A DNA stretch of 7,363 nucleotides from Chloroflexota bacterium (GCA_005881995.1 VBHV01000336.1:1-7363), one strand, 5' to 3'; numbered from the stretch's first letter, positions 1 through 6,358 are shown. Translations and numbers: made by a program. The notes: generated by a model from the sequence alone, not told the origin.

Positions 1-435
1 CCGCGCATTCCCACCCATACTCCTCTCGCAGGTTCGAGCATTGTGGCAAGCGAGCATGAACGGGCAACACCGCTTCCTCTAGCAGGCGCTATCAGCCTTG
101 CCGGAGTGGTTGACCTGGAAATGGCCTGGAAACTGCAGTTGAGCAACAGTGCGGTCGTAGAACTGCTTGGACATACCTTCCCCAACGCGCCCGAACGCTA
201 TCTGGCAGCTTCACCTGCCGCCATGCTGCCCCTCGGAGTGCCGCAGATACTTATTCACGGCACACGAGACAGCAGTGTTCCCATCGAGGTCAGCCGAACC
301 TACGCCGCAAAAGCGAAAGCGCTAGGTGATCCCGTAACCTATATCGAGCTAGAAGGCATCGATCACTTCGATGTGATCAACCCGCAATCCACCGCCTGGG
401 CCAGGACTATTGAAGCATTGCAGCAGTATATCTAA
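1..435 (+). CDS. alpha/beta hydrolase, C-terminal part (5' end outside window)
   Basis: The reading frame is open from base 1 to the TAA at 433-435, so only the last 144 residues are seen. The hydrophobic strand ending in HGTRDSSVP places the acidic member of a Ser-Asp-His triad at codon 90 (bases 268-270). The motif EGIDHFDVIN places the catalytic His at codon 122 (364-366). This order and spacing is typical of the end of a prolyl-oligopeptidase/esterase-type alpha/beta hydrolase (dienelactone hydrolase, BD-FAE or carboxylesterase-like). The Ser nucleophile elbow (GHSxGG) should lie just before the alanine-rich stretch near codons 20-35, but it is not clearly readable in this frame at the left edge. 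It may lie upstream, or the gene may be damaged there. A GTG at 43 could be read as a start, but it has no ribosome binding site and would leave out the nucleophile, so I treat the gene as continuing to the left. The substrate is unknown. Confidence 0.75.
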   Translation, partial: PRIPTHTPLAGSSIVASEHERATPLPLAGAISLAGVVDLEMAWKLQLSNSAVVELLGHTFPNAPERYLAASPAAMLPLGVPQILIHGTRDSSVPIEVSRTYAAKAKALGDPVTYIELEGIDHFDVINPQSTAWARTIEALQQYI

Positions 436-436
436 C

Positions 437-1153
437 CTAAGACGTTGGCCGCGCAATAAGCGCGTCCTGCGTGGCAAAGACATCATAATTCCCCGGCCTT
501 TGGAACACCGCATTGCCATAGGCGGCATCTACGAACCAGCCAAACCAGGATTGTTGCGAATACGCCGTCTTGAAAAAATTATCGTCACCGCCATTAAGGG
601 CTATCGCGGAATGGGGAGAATTGCGTTCCATAGTAATATCGTCGAAGCGCCCTTCCAACCGGGTCAACTTGTACCCCGTGTGCAGCCCAAGCACATTTAA
701 CCATGTTGGAAACTTCACGATATCGCCCTGGAGCATCCATTCATCTCCATTGAGAAGATAGGTGCTATCAGAGGTAGGATGACCATTGTCATCGTACATG
801 ATCAACTCAACACTCATCTGATGGGCGGAATTTCCAAATGACATGGCATGAATATGAGCCACTTTTATCTCCCCCGTTAATCCAAGATAGGTTTGAATTA
901 AGAACGTCATCCACAACAGCGAAACGGCAATTGCTATGAGCAGGATACCGCTTATGCCACGTCCTAAGAGAAAGCGGCGAGGACGCCAGATGCGAGGAAC
1001 CCGGCGTCCCTGCTTTATCAACGCTTCTTTTTCTTCACGTGTCTCATGCCGTCGCAGCAAACCCATTGCTGCCGATATGAACAACCAGAGTCCTACAATG
1101 GCTATAAGAAGCAGAATGATCTGTGGTAGACCTATTTGTACTGGAAAATGCAT
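437..1153 (-). CDS. conserved two-helix membrane protein of unknown function
   Basis: This encodes 238 residues, with an AAGGAG ribosome binding site at 1160-1165 six bases before the ATG. Residues about 9-31 form a hydrophobic helix. A basic, Arg-rich loop follows (about 34-64), then a second helix (about 67-90), then a soluble domain of about 145 residues. That domain carries LNGDEWMLQGDIVKFPTWLN, NVLGLHTGYKLTRLEGRFDD and a C-terminal WFVDAAYGNAVFQ. From memory, this pattern occurs in proteins of about 230 residues that are often labelled 'cation/multidrug efflux pump' or 'multidrug transporter'. Two helices cannot form a known transporter, so that label is doubtful. Both ends of the helical hairpin probably lie outside the cytoplasm, with the Arg-rich loop inside by the positive-inside rule. 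The gene is monocistronic in this window. Its stop is one base from the hydrolase stop. A candidate promoter lies about 155 bp upstream. Confidence 0.8.
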   Translation of the reverse strand: MHFPVQIGLPQIILLLIAIVGLWLFISAAMGLLRRHETREEKEALIKQGRRVPRIWRPRRFLLGRGISGILLIAIAVSLLWMTFLIQTYLGLTGEIKVAHIHAMSFGNSAHQMSVELIMYDDNGHPTSDSTYLLNGDEWMLQGDIVKFPTWLNVLGLHTGYKLTRLEGRFDDITMERNSPHSAIALNGGDDNFFKTAYSQQSWFGWFVDAAYGNAVFQRPGNYDVFATQDALIARPTS

Positions 1154-1438
1154 GGCTTTCTCCTTGCCTCTGGCATCGCCAAATGAAAACTTTCTCTTTC
1201 CTCAACACGTATTGCGCAGTTACTCGGTTTTGGTGCCGTAAAACCGCCGCGATGATGTGCACGATGCCCGTTACTGATGTTGTATTCTTTTTCTGCTTTC
1301 CACAAAAGAACATAATGTAACTTCTCCCCTTTTTCAACATTATGGGCAGTGTGGTGTAACCAGAGACTACAGCCAGGGCAGTATTGCAGGCTACCATGCA
1401 ATATATTACCAACCAATTGGCGCTTTTTGCCACAACTA
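1154..1438. other. divergent intergenic region, no convincing gene
   Basis: This AT-rich stretch separates the minus-strand membrane protein from the plus-strand efflux pump. Short open frames exist on both strands, including about 94 codons on the minus strand over 1132-1416. None has a ribosome binding site with a good start, and they overlap one another and the promoter region. Apart from the candidate minus-strand promoter, I see no tRNA, repeat array or strong hairpin here. Confidence 0.5.
1309..1337 (-). promoter_or_regulatory. candidate promoter for the membrane protein at 437-1153
   Basis: On the minus strand, TTGAAA (1332-1337) and TATGTT (1309-1314) are 17 bases apart. The -35 matches 5/6 and the -10 matches 4/6 of the vegetative sigma consensus. 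It would give a leader of about 150 bases. Nothing better is seen between it and the ATG. The call rests only on consensus matching. Confidence 0.35.
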
Positions 1439-1466
1439 TTGACTTTCTTGCACGATAATGTATAAT
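1439..1466 (+). promoter_or_regulatory. near-consensus promoter for the MFS efflux pump
   Basis: TTGACT (1439-1444) and TATAAT (1461-1466) are separated by 16 bases: a 5/6 match at -35 and 6/6 at -10. Transcription would begin near 1473, leaving a leader of about 115 bases before the ATG at 1590. It also shows that the upstream in-frame ATG at 1458 cannot be the start, because that codon lies inside the promoter. Confidence 0.7.
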
Positions 1467-1494
1467 TTTATCAAATCCTTAGTAATATTACGCA

Positions 1495-1572
1495 ATGTGC
1501 AAGAGTTTTTTATTTCCTGCCGCTTTCATACTTATATCCTTAACCGAAATATTCCAGGAGCGATCTACATAA
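1495..1572 (+). other. possible 25-codon leader ORF before the efflux gene
   Basis: A small ORF starts with ATG at 1495 and ends with TAA at 1570-1572, two bases before the Shine-Dalgarno sequence of the efflux pump. The peptide starts MCKSFLFPAAFILIS and is hydrophobic. No clear ribosome binding site precedes it, so translation is doubtful. Its position between a strong promoter and the pump's ribosome binding site resembles the attenuation leaders known for macrolide efflux and Erm genes. The bases at 1513-1518 (TTTCCT) could pair with either AGGAG copy near 1556-1582. That regulatory role is inference. Confidence 0.25.
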
Positions 1573-1573
1573 C

Positions 1574-1582
1574 AGGGAGGAG
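1574..1582 (+). promoter_or_regulatory. ribosome binding site fixing the efflux pump start at 1590
   Basis: AGGGAGGAG lies seven bases before the ATG at 1590-1592. It is a strong Shine-Dalgarno match and the only one near any in-frame start. The protein then begins MLATLRQRNFALLWLGG, as family members do. Confidence 0.85.
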
Positions 1583-1589
1583 TTTCTTG

Positions 1590-2882
1590 ATGCTTGCTAC
1601 ACTGCGCCAACGCAACTTTGCGTTGCTCTGGCTCGGAGGATTGATCTCACTGATCGGTGATTGGGCGCTTATGGTTGGCCTGCCTATTTACGTGTACCTG
1701 CTGACGCGTTCGGTGCTGGCTCTGAGTATCGCACTACTCGTATCGAGCATACCAAACATCGTGCTAAGTTCGATCGCAGGAGTTTTTGTGGATCGCTGGG
1801 ATCGCAAGCGTACCATGGTGATCACGAACCTGCTGCTGGCGCTGGCACTCCTGCCGCTGCTGTTAGCCCGAACGGCAGATCGAGTCTGGATCATTTACCT
1901 CGCAGCTTTTGTAGGAACTTGCATCGAGCAGTTCTTCTCTCCTGCGCAAAGCGCACTCCTGCCGACGCTGGTCAGAGAGGCACACCTGGTCCAGGCCAAT
2001 TCGCTGAACTCGCTGAGCAGCAATCTCGCGCGCCTGGTTGGTCCGGCCCTCGGTGGCCTCATCGCGGCTTTGTTTGGTCTCAACGGCATCGTGCTGGTAG
2101 ATGCTGCATCATTTCTGATTGCCGGTATACTGGTCGCTCTGATCACCGCTTCGTCCAAACCCCCGGTAGAAACGAAAACCCCACTTCCAGCTGCCGAGGC
2201 CGGAGCCCTGGCCCATCTCTGGCACGAGTGGATTGATGGTATGCGCGTGATTCGCTCAGAACGGACGCTCTCAGTACTGCTTACAATGTTCGCGATAACG
2301 ATGCTGGGCGAGGGCGTTTTTGGAGTGCTTTACCCCGTCTTCGTCTATCAAATATTGCATGGCGGAGCGCTGCAAATCGGCCAATTGATGAGTGCGCAAG
2401 CGGTAGGGGGTCTGATTGGTGGAGTATTCGTGGGATGGCTTGGCAAGCGGATCATGTCGCGCTGGGCGATCGGCCTGTTCGGGATGGCTTTCGGTATCAC
2501 TGACCTCCTCATCTTCAACTCTCCAGCATTCTTCCCGTTCTTCTGGCTCACAGTCGGGCTTTTCGTGACCGCCGGATTGGTAGGCATTGGCCCCGCGACA
2601 GGAGCTCAATCGCTCCTGCAAGCGAAGTCTCCTGATGCCTATCGCGGCCGCATCTTTGGGGCATTGGGGATGACCATGGGCCTTTTTGCCCTCATCGGTA
2701 CGATCACAGCCGGTTTCTTCACCGACCACCTGGGAGTCGTGGCCGTGCTCAACATTCAGGCTGCTGGCTACGTTTTTGGTGGGCTACTGGTACTCGCCCT
2801 GTTGCCACGCGAGAAAGACACAGTGCCATTGCAAACGGAACCAGCACCTGCTGACCTGACCTCCATGCAGTCGGAAAGTTGA
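1590..2882 (+). CDS. MFS drug efflux transporter, DHA3 / MefA-like
   Basis: This is a complete 430-residue major facilitator with about 12 predicted helices, acting in the cytoplasmic membrane as a proton-driven exporter. The N-terminus LRQRNFALLWLGG is a hallmark of the DHA3 (MFS_3, macrolide-efflux MefA-like) branch. Motif A lies between helices 2 and 3 as GVFVDRWDRKR (residues 64-74). A motif-C-like GPALGGLIAA (151-160) marks helix 5, consistent with an exporter (antiporter). A hydrophilic loop at about 188-226 separates the two six-helix halves. The C-terminus is a short polar tail. The start is set by the ribosome binding site at 1574-1582. A frame extension up to 1458 is excluded because it runs through the promoter. 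The gene stands alone, convergent with msrA, with 26 bp between stops. Macrolides or other hydrophobic compounds are likely substrates by family, but nothing here fixes the substrate. A permease for a natural metabolite is the alternative. Confidence 0.88.
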   Translation: MLATLRQRNFALLWLGGLISLIGDWALMVGLPIYVYLLTRSVLALSIALLVSSIPNIVLSSIAGVFVDRWDRKRTMVITNLLLALALLPLLLARTADRVWIIYLAAFVGTCIEQFFSPAQSALLPTLVREAHLVQANSLNSLSSNLARLVGPALGGLIAALFGLNGIVLVDAASFLIAGILVALITASSKPPVETKTPLPAAEAGALAHLWHEWIDGMRVIRSERTLSVLLTMFAITMLGEGVFGVLYPVFVYQILHGGALQIGQLMSAQAVGGLIGGVFVGWLGKRIMSRWAIGLFGMAFGITDLLIFNSPAFFPFFWLTVGLFVTAGLVGIGPATGAQSLLQAKSPDAYRGRIFGALGMTMGLFALIGTITAGFFTDHLGVVAVLNIQAAGYVFGGLLVLALLPREKDTVPLQTEPAPADLTSMQSES

Positions 2883-2910
2883 AGAAAAGGCGACGAGAGA
2901 GTGCCTTCTT
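2882..2910. terminator. possible weak shared terminator hairpin
   Basis: The bases at 2882-2891 and 2903-2910 (GCCTTCTT) can pair over eight base pairs with a two-base bulge and an 11-base loop. The hairpin sits exactly between the convergent stops of the efflux pump and msrA. It has no T run, so it is at best a weak intrinsic terminator. Confidence 0.25.
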
Positions 2911-3454
2911 ACCCGGCTACTTTGACCTCATCGCGATATTCTTTCAATAACTTTTGTACTTTGGGGTCTATCACGTACATACAATACCCCTGAGAGCGAT
3001 TGTTGTCATAATAATCCTGGTGATAGTCCTCGGCCGCATAGAAGTTGGTAAAAGGAGCAATTTCCGTCACTACCGGCTTTTTGTACGCACCCGATTGTTC
3101 CAGTGCTTTTTTCGACGCCAGAGCTGTCTGTTTCTGCTCGTCATTCTTATAGAATATGGCTGAGCGATACTGCGTTCCCACGTCATTTCCCTGACGGTTC
3201 AACGTGGTAGGGTCGTGCAGGTGCCAAAAAATCTCCAGTAATTTATCATAGGAGATGATGGATGGGTCATAGGTGATCTCAACGGCCTCTGCAGCGCCGG
3301 TTCTGCCCGAACACACCGCTTTATACGATGGATTTTCTACCTGGGATGCCGCGTACCCCGGTACAACCGATGTGACACCTTTGAGCCTTTTGAAAATCGC
3401 CTCTGTACACCAGAAGCATCCTCCCGCAAGTATGGCTGTATCTAACTGAGACAT
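2909..3454 (-). CDS. msrA: peptide methionine-S-sulfoxide reductase
   Basis: This 181-residue cytosolic enzyme reduces the S form of methionine sulfoxide in proteins and as the free amino acid, with thioredoxin as usual electron donor. The signature GGCFWCTEAIF lies at residues 11-21 with the catalytic Cys13. Further family landmarks are CSGRTGAAEAVEITYDP, the FWHLHDPTTLNRQGNDVGTQ segment, YRSAIFY, and the AEDYHQDYYDNN segment. Cys158 in QGYCMYVIDPKV is a candidate resolving cysteine. Length is normal for a single-domain MsrA. The usual glycine pair after the GY motif is replaced (GYAASQVENPSY), and the common GHAE is GAAE, so it is a slightly divergent member. The ATG at 3454 has an AGAGAGG ribosome binding site (3461-3467) six bases away and a probable own promoter. 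No msrB is adjacent or fused. It is repair enzymology, not clearly linked to the kinase gene 116 bp upstream. Confidence 0.96.
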   Translation of the reverse strand: MSQLDTAILAGGCFWCTEAIFKRLKGVTSVVPGYAASQVENPSYKAVCSGRTGAAEAVEITYDPSIISYDKLLEIFWHLHDPTTLNRQGNDVGTQYRSAIFYKNDEQKQTALASKKALEQSGAYKKPVVTEIAPFTNFYAAEDYHQDYYDNNRSQGYCMYVIDPKVQKLLKEYRDEVKVAG

Positions 3455-3493
3455 GTATTACCTCTCTCTTCTTGTACACCGTTCGTCCTCTTA

Positions 3494-3522
3494 ACTGTAC
3501 CACGCGATACTGCTTATGACAA
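3494..3522 (-). promoter_or_regulatory. probable msrA promoter
   Basis: On the minus strand, TTGTCA (3517-3522) and TACAGT (3494-3499) lie 17 bases apart: 5/6 and 4/6 matches to the vegetative consensus. Transcription would start near 3487, with a leader of about 33 bases. It lies in the 116-bp gap after the kinase gene, which shows no clear terminator, so read-through from the kinase operon is also possible. Confidence 0.45.
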
Positions 3523-3570
3523 ATTGATACAGCTTTGCGCGCACAATCGTAGAATTTCGCGAACTTGAAC

Positions 3571-5625
3571 CTAGACGGCGCGCCACACATGCACCGTCCT
3601 GTCCGCGCCTCCCGTTGCAAGACGTTTTCCATCGGGCGACCACTTCACCGCATTCACACTGCCCTGGTGGCCGCTATAGGTGTAGAGTGTCGTTCCCTTG
3701 CTGGCATCCCACACCTGCACCTTCCCATCACGCCCGCCGGTAGCAATGCGCGTGCCATCGGGCGACCACGCTGCCGTCTGTATGCGATCGCTATGGCCTC
3801 GATAGATGGTGAGTGATGTACCTGTCACTGCATTCCATACCTGCGCGGTCTTGTCATGGCTGGCGGAAACGATGCGCTGCCCATTCGGTGACCATACTAC
3901 GCTCGATACCTCGCTGGAGTGTTTGAAAAACGTAGCAGCATTTCTCCCAGTGAGCGCATCCCATATATGCACAGCGTCATCCGACCCTGTACTATTATGC
4001 CCCTTATACGTGACCTGCTGTTTCCAGCTATGCGCATCCCAGATATCCACCCTGTACTCGCCACCGCCGCAGGCAAGACGCGCACCATCGGGCGACCACG
4101 CCAGGGCATAGATAGTTTTATCCGCCTGCGCATTCCAGAACCCGGCATTACTCGCGTAGGAAAAAAGTTTCTCACCAGTAGCAACCCGCACGATGTGTAA
4201 TGTTTCCGGGTCGCGCTTATCCCCTGCATAGCCAGCCGCGATCCGTGCGCCATCGGGCGACCAGGAGACCGTCATAGCGTTTTTCGTCGCGTCCTGGTAG
4301 ACCCGCACAGCCGTTCCTGTCCCGGTATTCCAGATCTGTACGGTCTTGTCACTGCTGGCTGAAGCAATTTGGGAACCATCTGGGAACCATGCCAGGTCAT
4401 TTACCTCTCCCTTATGCCCCTCAAAGAGGCAAAATACTGTACCTGTAGGTGGAGCAGTAACGCCGACACTGGAGAAAGATAGCGCCCCTCCTCTTGAGGA
4501 TGGAGTCGCTGCTCTGCCCGGGGTAAATGGAGCTGACCTTATTGATGCCAGGGGCCTCGATCCCCCGGAAGCGTTACTCGCATCGAGTGAAGTTCCCGGT
4601 GACGTGGGAGATTGCGCAGATACGGGTCGAACCGCATTCCTGCCCCCACTCATAAGTTGGTTGGCAATACGCTGTAACTCGTGAAGTACTGTTGCCACAC
4701 TCTCTGGCCTTCGTCCCGGATTCATCTCCAACATATGCATGATGAGCGCGCCAAAATCTGCCAGAGGGGTATCGGGGGAAAACTGGATGGGCACGAACTC
4801 GAAGGGACGCATTGAGGGGTGTATTCCGGTAATCATCTGGTGGAGCGTAGCGCCGAGGCTATAGATATCTGCGCGCACCGTCGTCTGTGGGCTGTCATAT
4901 TGTTCAGGCGCGGCATAGCCCGGAGAGCCAAAGGGATTGGAATTTCTCGTTTGCTCGGGATCGAACAGGCGCGCCAGCCCAAAGTCGATCAAATATACAT
5001 GCCCTTGGGGTGTCATTATGATGTTGGCGGGTTTGAGGTCACGAAAGATGATGGGAGGCTGGCAGGCGTGCAAGTACCTCAGAACCTCTCCCAACTGCAT
5101 GCCTATCTGAAGCGCTTCCTCAACACGCAGTCGCCCAACTCTATCAAGGCGAGCTTCCAGCGTTTCGCCCTCGATATAATCCATCACTAGGTACCAGCGC
5201 CCGGCTTCAGTAAAATGATCGTAAATGCTTGGCAGGCTGGGATGCTTTAATTTCGCAAGCAGGAGCGCCTCACGCTTGAAAGCTTCGGCGGCGCCTGCAA
5301 CCTCCTCTGGGCCAGAACCGCCCCGGTTCATCTCTTTGACGGCCACCAGGCGATTGCCGAACTGCATATCCTCCGCTTTGTACACCGCCCCAAAGCCACC
5401 ATTGCCCAGGCGCGCAATAATGCGATAACGCTCTTTGATCAGGCTCCTGGTGACGGGCTGCCCCACACGACTACTGTATGCAGAACGAGCGGCAGCATCC
5501 TGTGAAGCCGGTGAAACAGAAGTTGGCGAGCTGGTTTGCAATGGCTGTCCACAAGCAAAGCAAAATGCAGATTCGATGCGGTTGGCAGTGCCGCAATTCG
5601 TACAGAAAATCTTTGATGGCACCAT
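3571..5625 (-). CDS. zinc-ribbon / Ser-Thr protein kinase / WD40 propeller fusion
   Basis: This is a 684-residue protein with no membrane helix, so probably cytosolic. Residues 8-25 form a zinc ribbon (CxxC at 8-11 and 22-25). A polar linker follows, then a Hanks-type kinase at about 67-320: glycine loop GNGGFGAV (74-81), ATP-binding Lys97 in VAVKE, alpha-C Glu119, catalytic loop FRDLKPAN with Asp196 and Asn201, metal-binding Asp214 in DFG, AAPE at 238-241 and Asp253. All residues needed for catalysis are present; the usual HRD His is Phe. A Ser/Pro/Ala-rich linker (about 328-395) leads to seven WD40 units (403-684), enough for one propeller, though unit 4 is shortened. The kinase likely phosphorylates Ser/Thr of proteins held by the propeller; targets are unknown. 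The ATG has an AGGAG site (5633-5637) seven bases away. It follows the HD hydrolase gene by 19 bp, so the two are probably co-transcribed. Confidence 0.94.
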   Translation of the reverse strand: MVPSKIFCTNCGTANRIESAFCFACGQPLQTSSPTSVSPASQDAAARSAYSSRVGQPVTRSLIKERYRIIARLGNGGFGAVYKAEDMQFGNRLVAVKEMNRGGSGPEEVAGAAEAFKREALLLAKLKHPSLPSIYDHFTEAGRWYLVMDYIEGETLEARLDRVGRLRVEEALQIGMQLGEVLRYLHACQPPIIFRDLKPANIIMTPQGHVYLIDFGLARLFDPEQTRNSNPFGSPGYAAPEQYDSPQTTVRADIYSLGATLHQMITGIHPSMRPFEFVPIQFSPDTPLADFGALIMHMLEMNPGRRPESVATVLHELQRIANQLMSGGRNAVRPVSAQSPTSPGTSLDASNASGGSRPLASIRSAPFTPGRAATPSSRGGALSFSSVGVTAPPTGTVFCLFEGHKGEVNDLAWFPDGSQIASASSDKTVQIWNTGTGTAVRVYQDATKNAMTVSWSPDGARIAAGYAGDKRDPETLHIVRVATGEKLFSYASNAGFWNAQADKTIYALAWSPDGARLACGGGEYRVDIWDAHSWKQQVTYKGHNSTGSDDAVHIWDALTGRNAATFFKHSSEVSSVVWSPNGQRIVSASHDKTAQVWNAVTGTSLTIYRGHSDRIQTAAWSPDGTRIATGGRDGKVQVWDASKGTTLYTYSGHQGSVNAVKWSPDGKRLATGGADRTVHVWRAV
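3574..4419 (-). repeat. seven WD40 repeats in the kinase C-terminus
   Basis: The units begin near residues 403, 444, 502, 540, 568, 610 and 652. Most carry W-SPDG followed by a D-x-V-x-(I/V)-W end. The shared SPDG codons leave a nearly identical DNA word, CCATCGGGCGACCA, at 3629, 3755, 4085 and 4250 on the plus strand. Unit 4 (residues 542-556) lacks the central SPDG part. Unit 2 is irregular, with a longer DA loop and IVR in place of IWD. Confidence 0.9.
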
Positions 5626-5644
5626 TGAGAGGCTCCTTTTGAAT

Positions 5645-6223
5645 CTATGCGGAAGCTTCGGCCGTTAGCGTCTCAATTTCTGAGACAACACGCTCCAACT
5701 CCTCAACCAGCGGTGCTGGTCCGGTTTTTCGCAAAACATCGACCAATGTGCGATAATACCAGAGCGTTCCCGTCTTCCCCCCATGAAAACGCTGCCAGAG
5801 CGATTCACCCACGCTGCGATAATCCGCCAGGATAGCGCGGGCATTATGCAGTTTATCTGCCGCCGAAACCAGGCGCACCGACGCTGGAGCATCACGCAAA
5901 TGCGCGATATAGGCTTCCTTGCGTGTACGCCAGGGCGGTTTAGGTACCACTTCGGCATCGGTGCACCCGTCCACAATCTCTACCACTCTCTCCCCAAATA
6001 GCCTGCGTATCTCCTCACGTGTGGATGCGCCTCCCTGATCCTCGATCGCGTCATGCAGCAGGGCGGCAATCGCCTCGTCCTCGTTTCCACCTTGCTCGAG
6101 AACGATACTCGTCACCGCCAGCAAATGCGAGATATATGGAATGGTCGTTCCTTTACGAGTCTGGTCTGCGTGCAGCCGCGTCGCAAAGGTCAGGGCATCC
6201 TCAAAACGTGTCGAGAGTTCCAT
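5645..6223 (-). CDS. HD-domain phosphohydrolase, RelA/SpoT-hydrolase (MESH1-like) type
   Basis: This is a 192-residue, single-domain protein, probably cytosolic and metal-dependent. The N-terminus has QTRKGTTIPYISH: the Arg-Lys pair at 23-24 corresponds to the nucleotide-contacting region of RelA/SpoT hydrolases, and His33 is the first metal ligand. HDAIED at 57-62 provides the His-Asp pair and the catalytic Glu-Asp. Asp123 in SAADKLHNARAI is the last metal ligand. These are the landmarks of the HD_4 family, whose members include stand-alone (p)ppGpp hydrolases. No synthetase or TGS/ACT domain is present. Alarmone hydrolysis is therefore plausible but unproven; NADPH or other nucleotide phosphatase activity is an alternative. 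The ATG has a GAGG site at 6232-6235 and an extended -10 promoter 36 bp upstream. It is the first gene of a probable operon with the kinase. Confidence 0.88.
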   Translation of the reverse strand: MELSTRFEDALTFATRLHADQTRKGTTIPYISHLLAVTSIVLEQGGNEDEAIAALLHDAIEDQGGASTREEIRRLFGERVVEIVDGCTDAEVVPKPPWRTRKEAYIAHLRDAPASVRLVSAADKLHNARAILADYRSVGESLWQRFHGGKTGTLWYYRTLVDVLRKTGPAPLVEELERVVSEIETLTAEASA

Positions 6224-6258
6224 GATGATAACCTCTAGCTATTACTCAAACATGCGCG

Positions 6259-6267
6259 ATTATAACA
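6259..6267 (-). promoter_or_regulatory. extended -10 promoter of the HD hydrolase-kinase operon
   Basis: The minus strand reads TGTTATAAT, a perfect extended -10 (TGnTATAAT). The -35 region is poor, as is usual for extended -10 promoters. It is 36 bp upstream of the HD hydrolase ATG, with the ribosome binding site in between. Confidence 0.6.
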
Positions 6268-6358
6268 CACTTCAAGACAAAATGAGAGAGTTTGAACAAA
6301 TCTGATGCCTGTTTCCGCCGCATTCTCTATGCCACCCGGCATGCCTGGCTCCCTGCTA

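Noticed and set aside
1132..1416. Minus-strand open frame of about 94 codons between the membrane protein and the efflux pump
   Set aside because: It starts at a TTG with no ribosome binding site, overlaps the start of the membrane protein gene and contains the candidate promoter; I recognise no family.
1458..1589. Upstream ATG that would lengthen the efflux pump by 44 residues
   Set aside because: The ATG overlaps the -10 region, the added residues do not resemble the family, and a strong ribosome binding site precedes the ATG at 1590.
2271..2729. Minus-strand open frame of 152 codons inside the efflux pump
   Set aside because: It is very rich in charged and polar residues, as expected for the complement of a hydrophobic transporter gene, and has no ribosome binding site or known motif.
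3556..3563. TTCGCGAA palindrome after the kinase stop, considered as a terminator or operator
   Set aside because: The arms are too short, there is no T run, and it cannot be linked to a known regulator from one copy.
3629..4263. Repeated CCATCGGGCGACCA word, considered as a CRISPR or other DNA repeat
   Set aside because: The copies are irregularly spaced and encode the WSPDG core of WD40 units; they come from the protein repeat.
6331..6349. GCCA/TGGC hairpin considered as a terminator
   Set aside because: The stem is short and interrupted and lacks a T run; no gene ends just before it on the plus strand.
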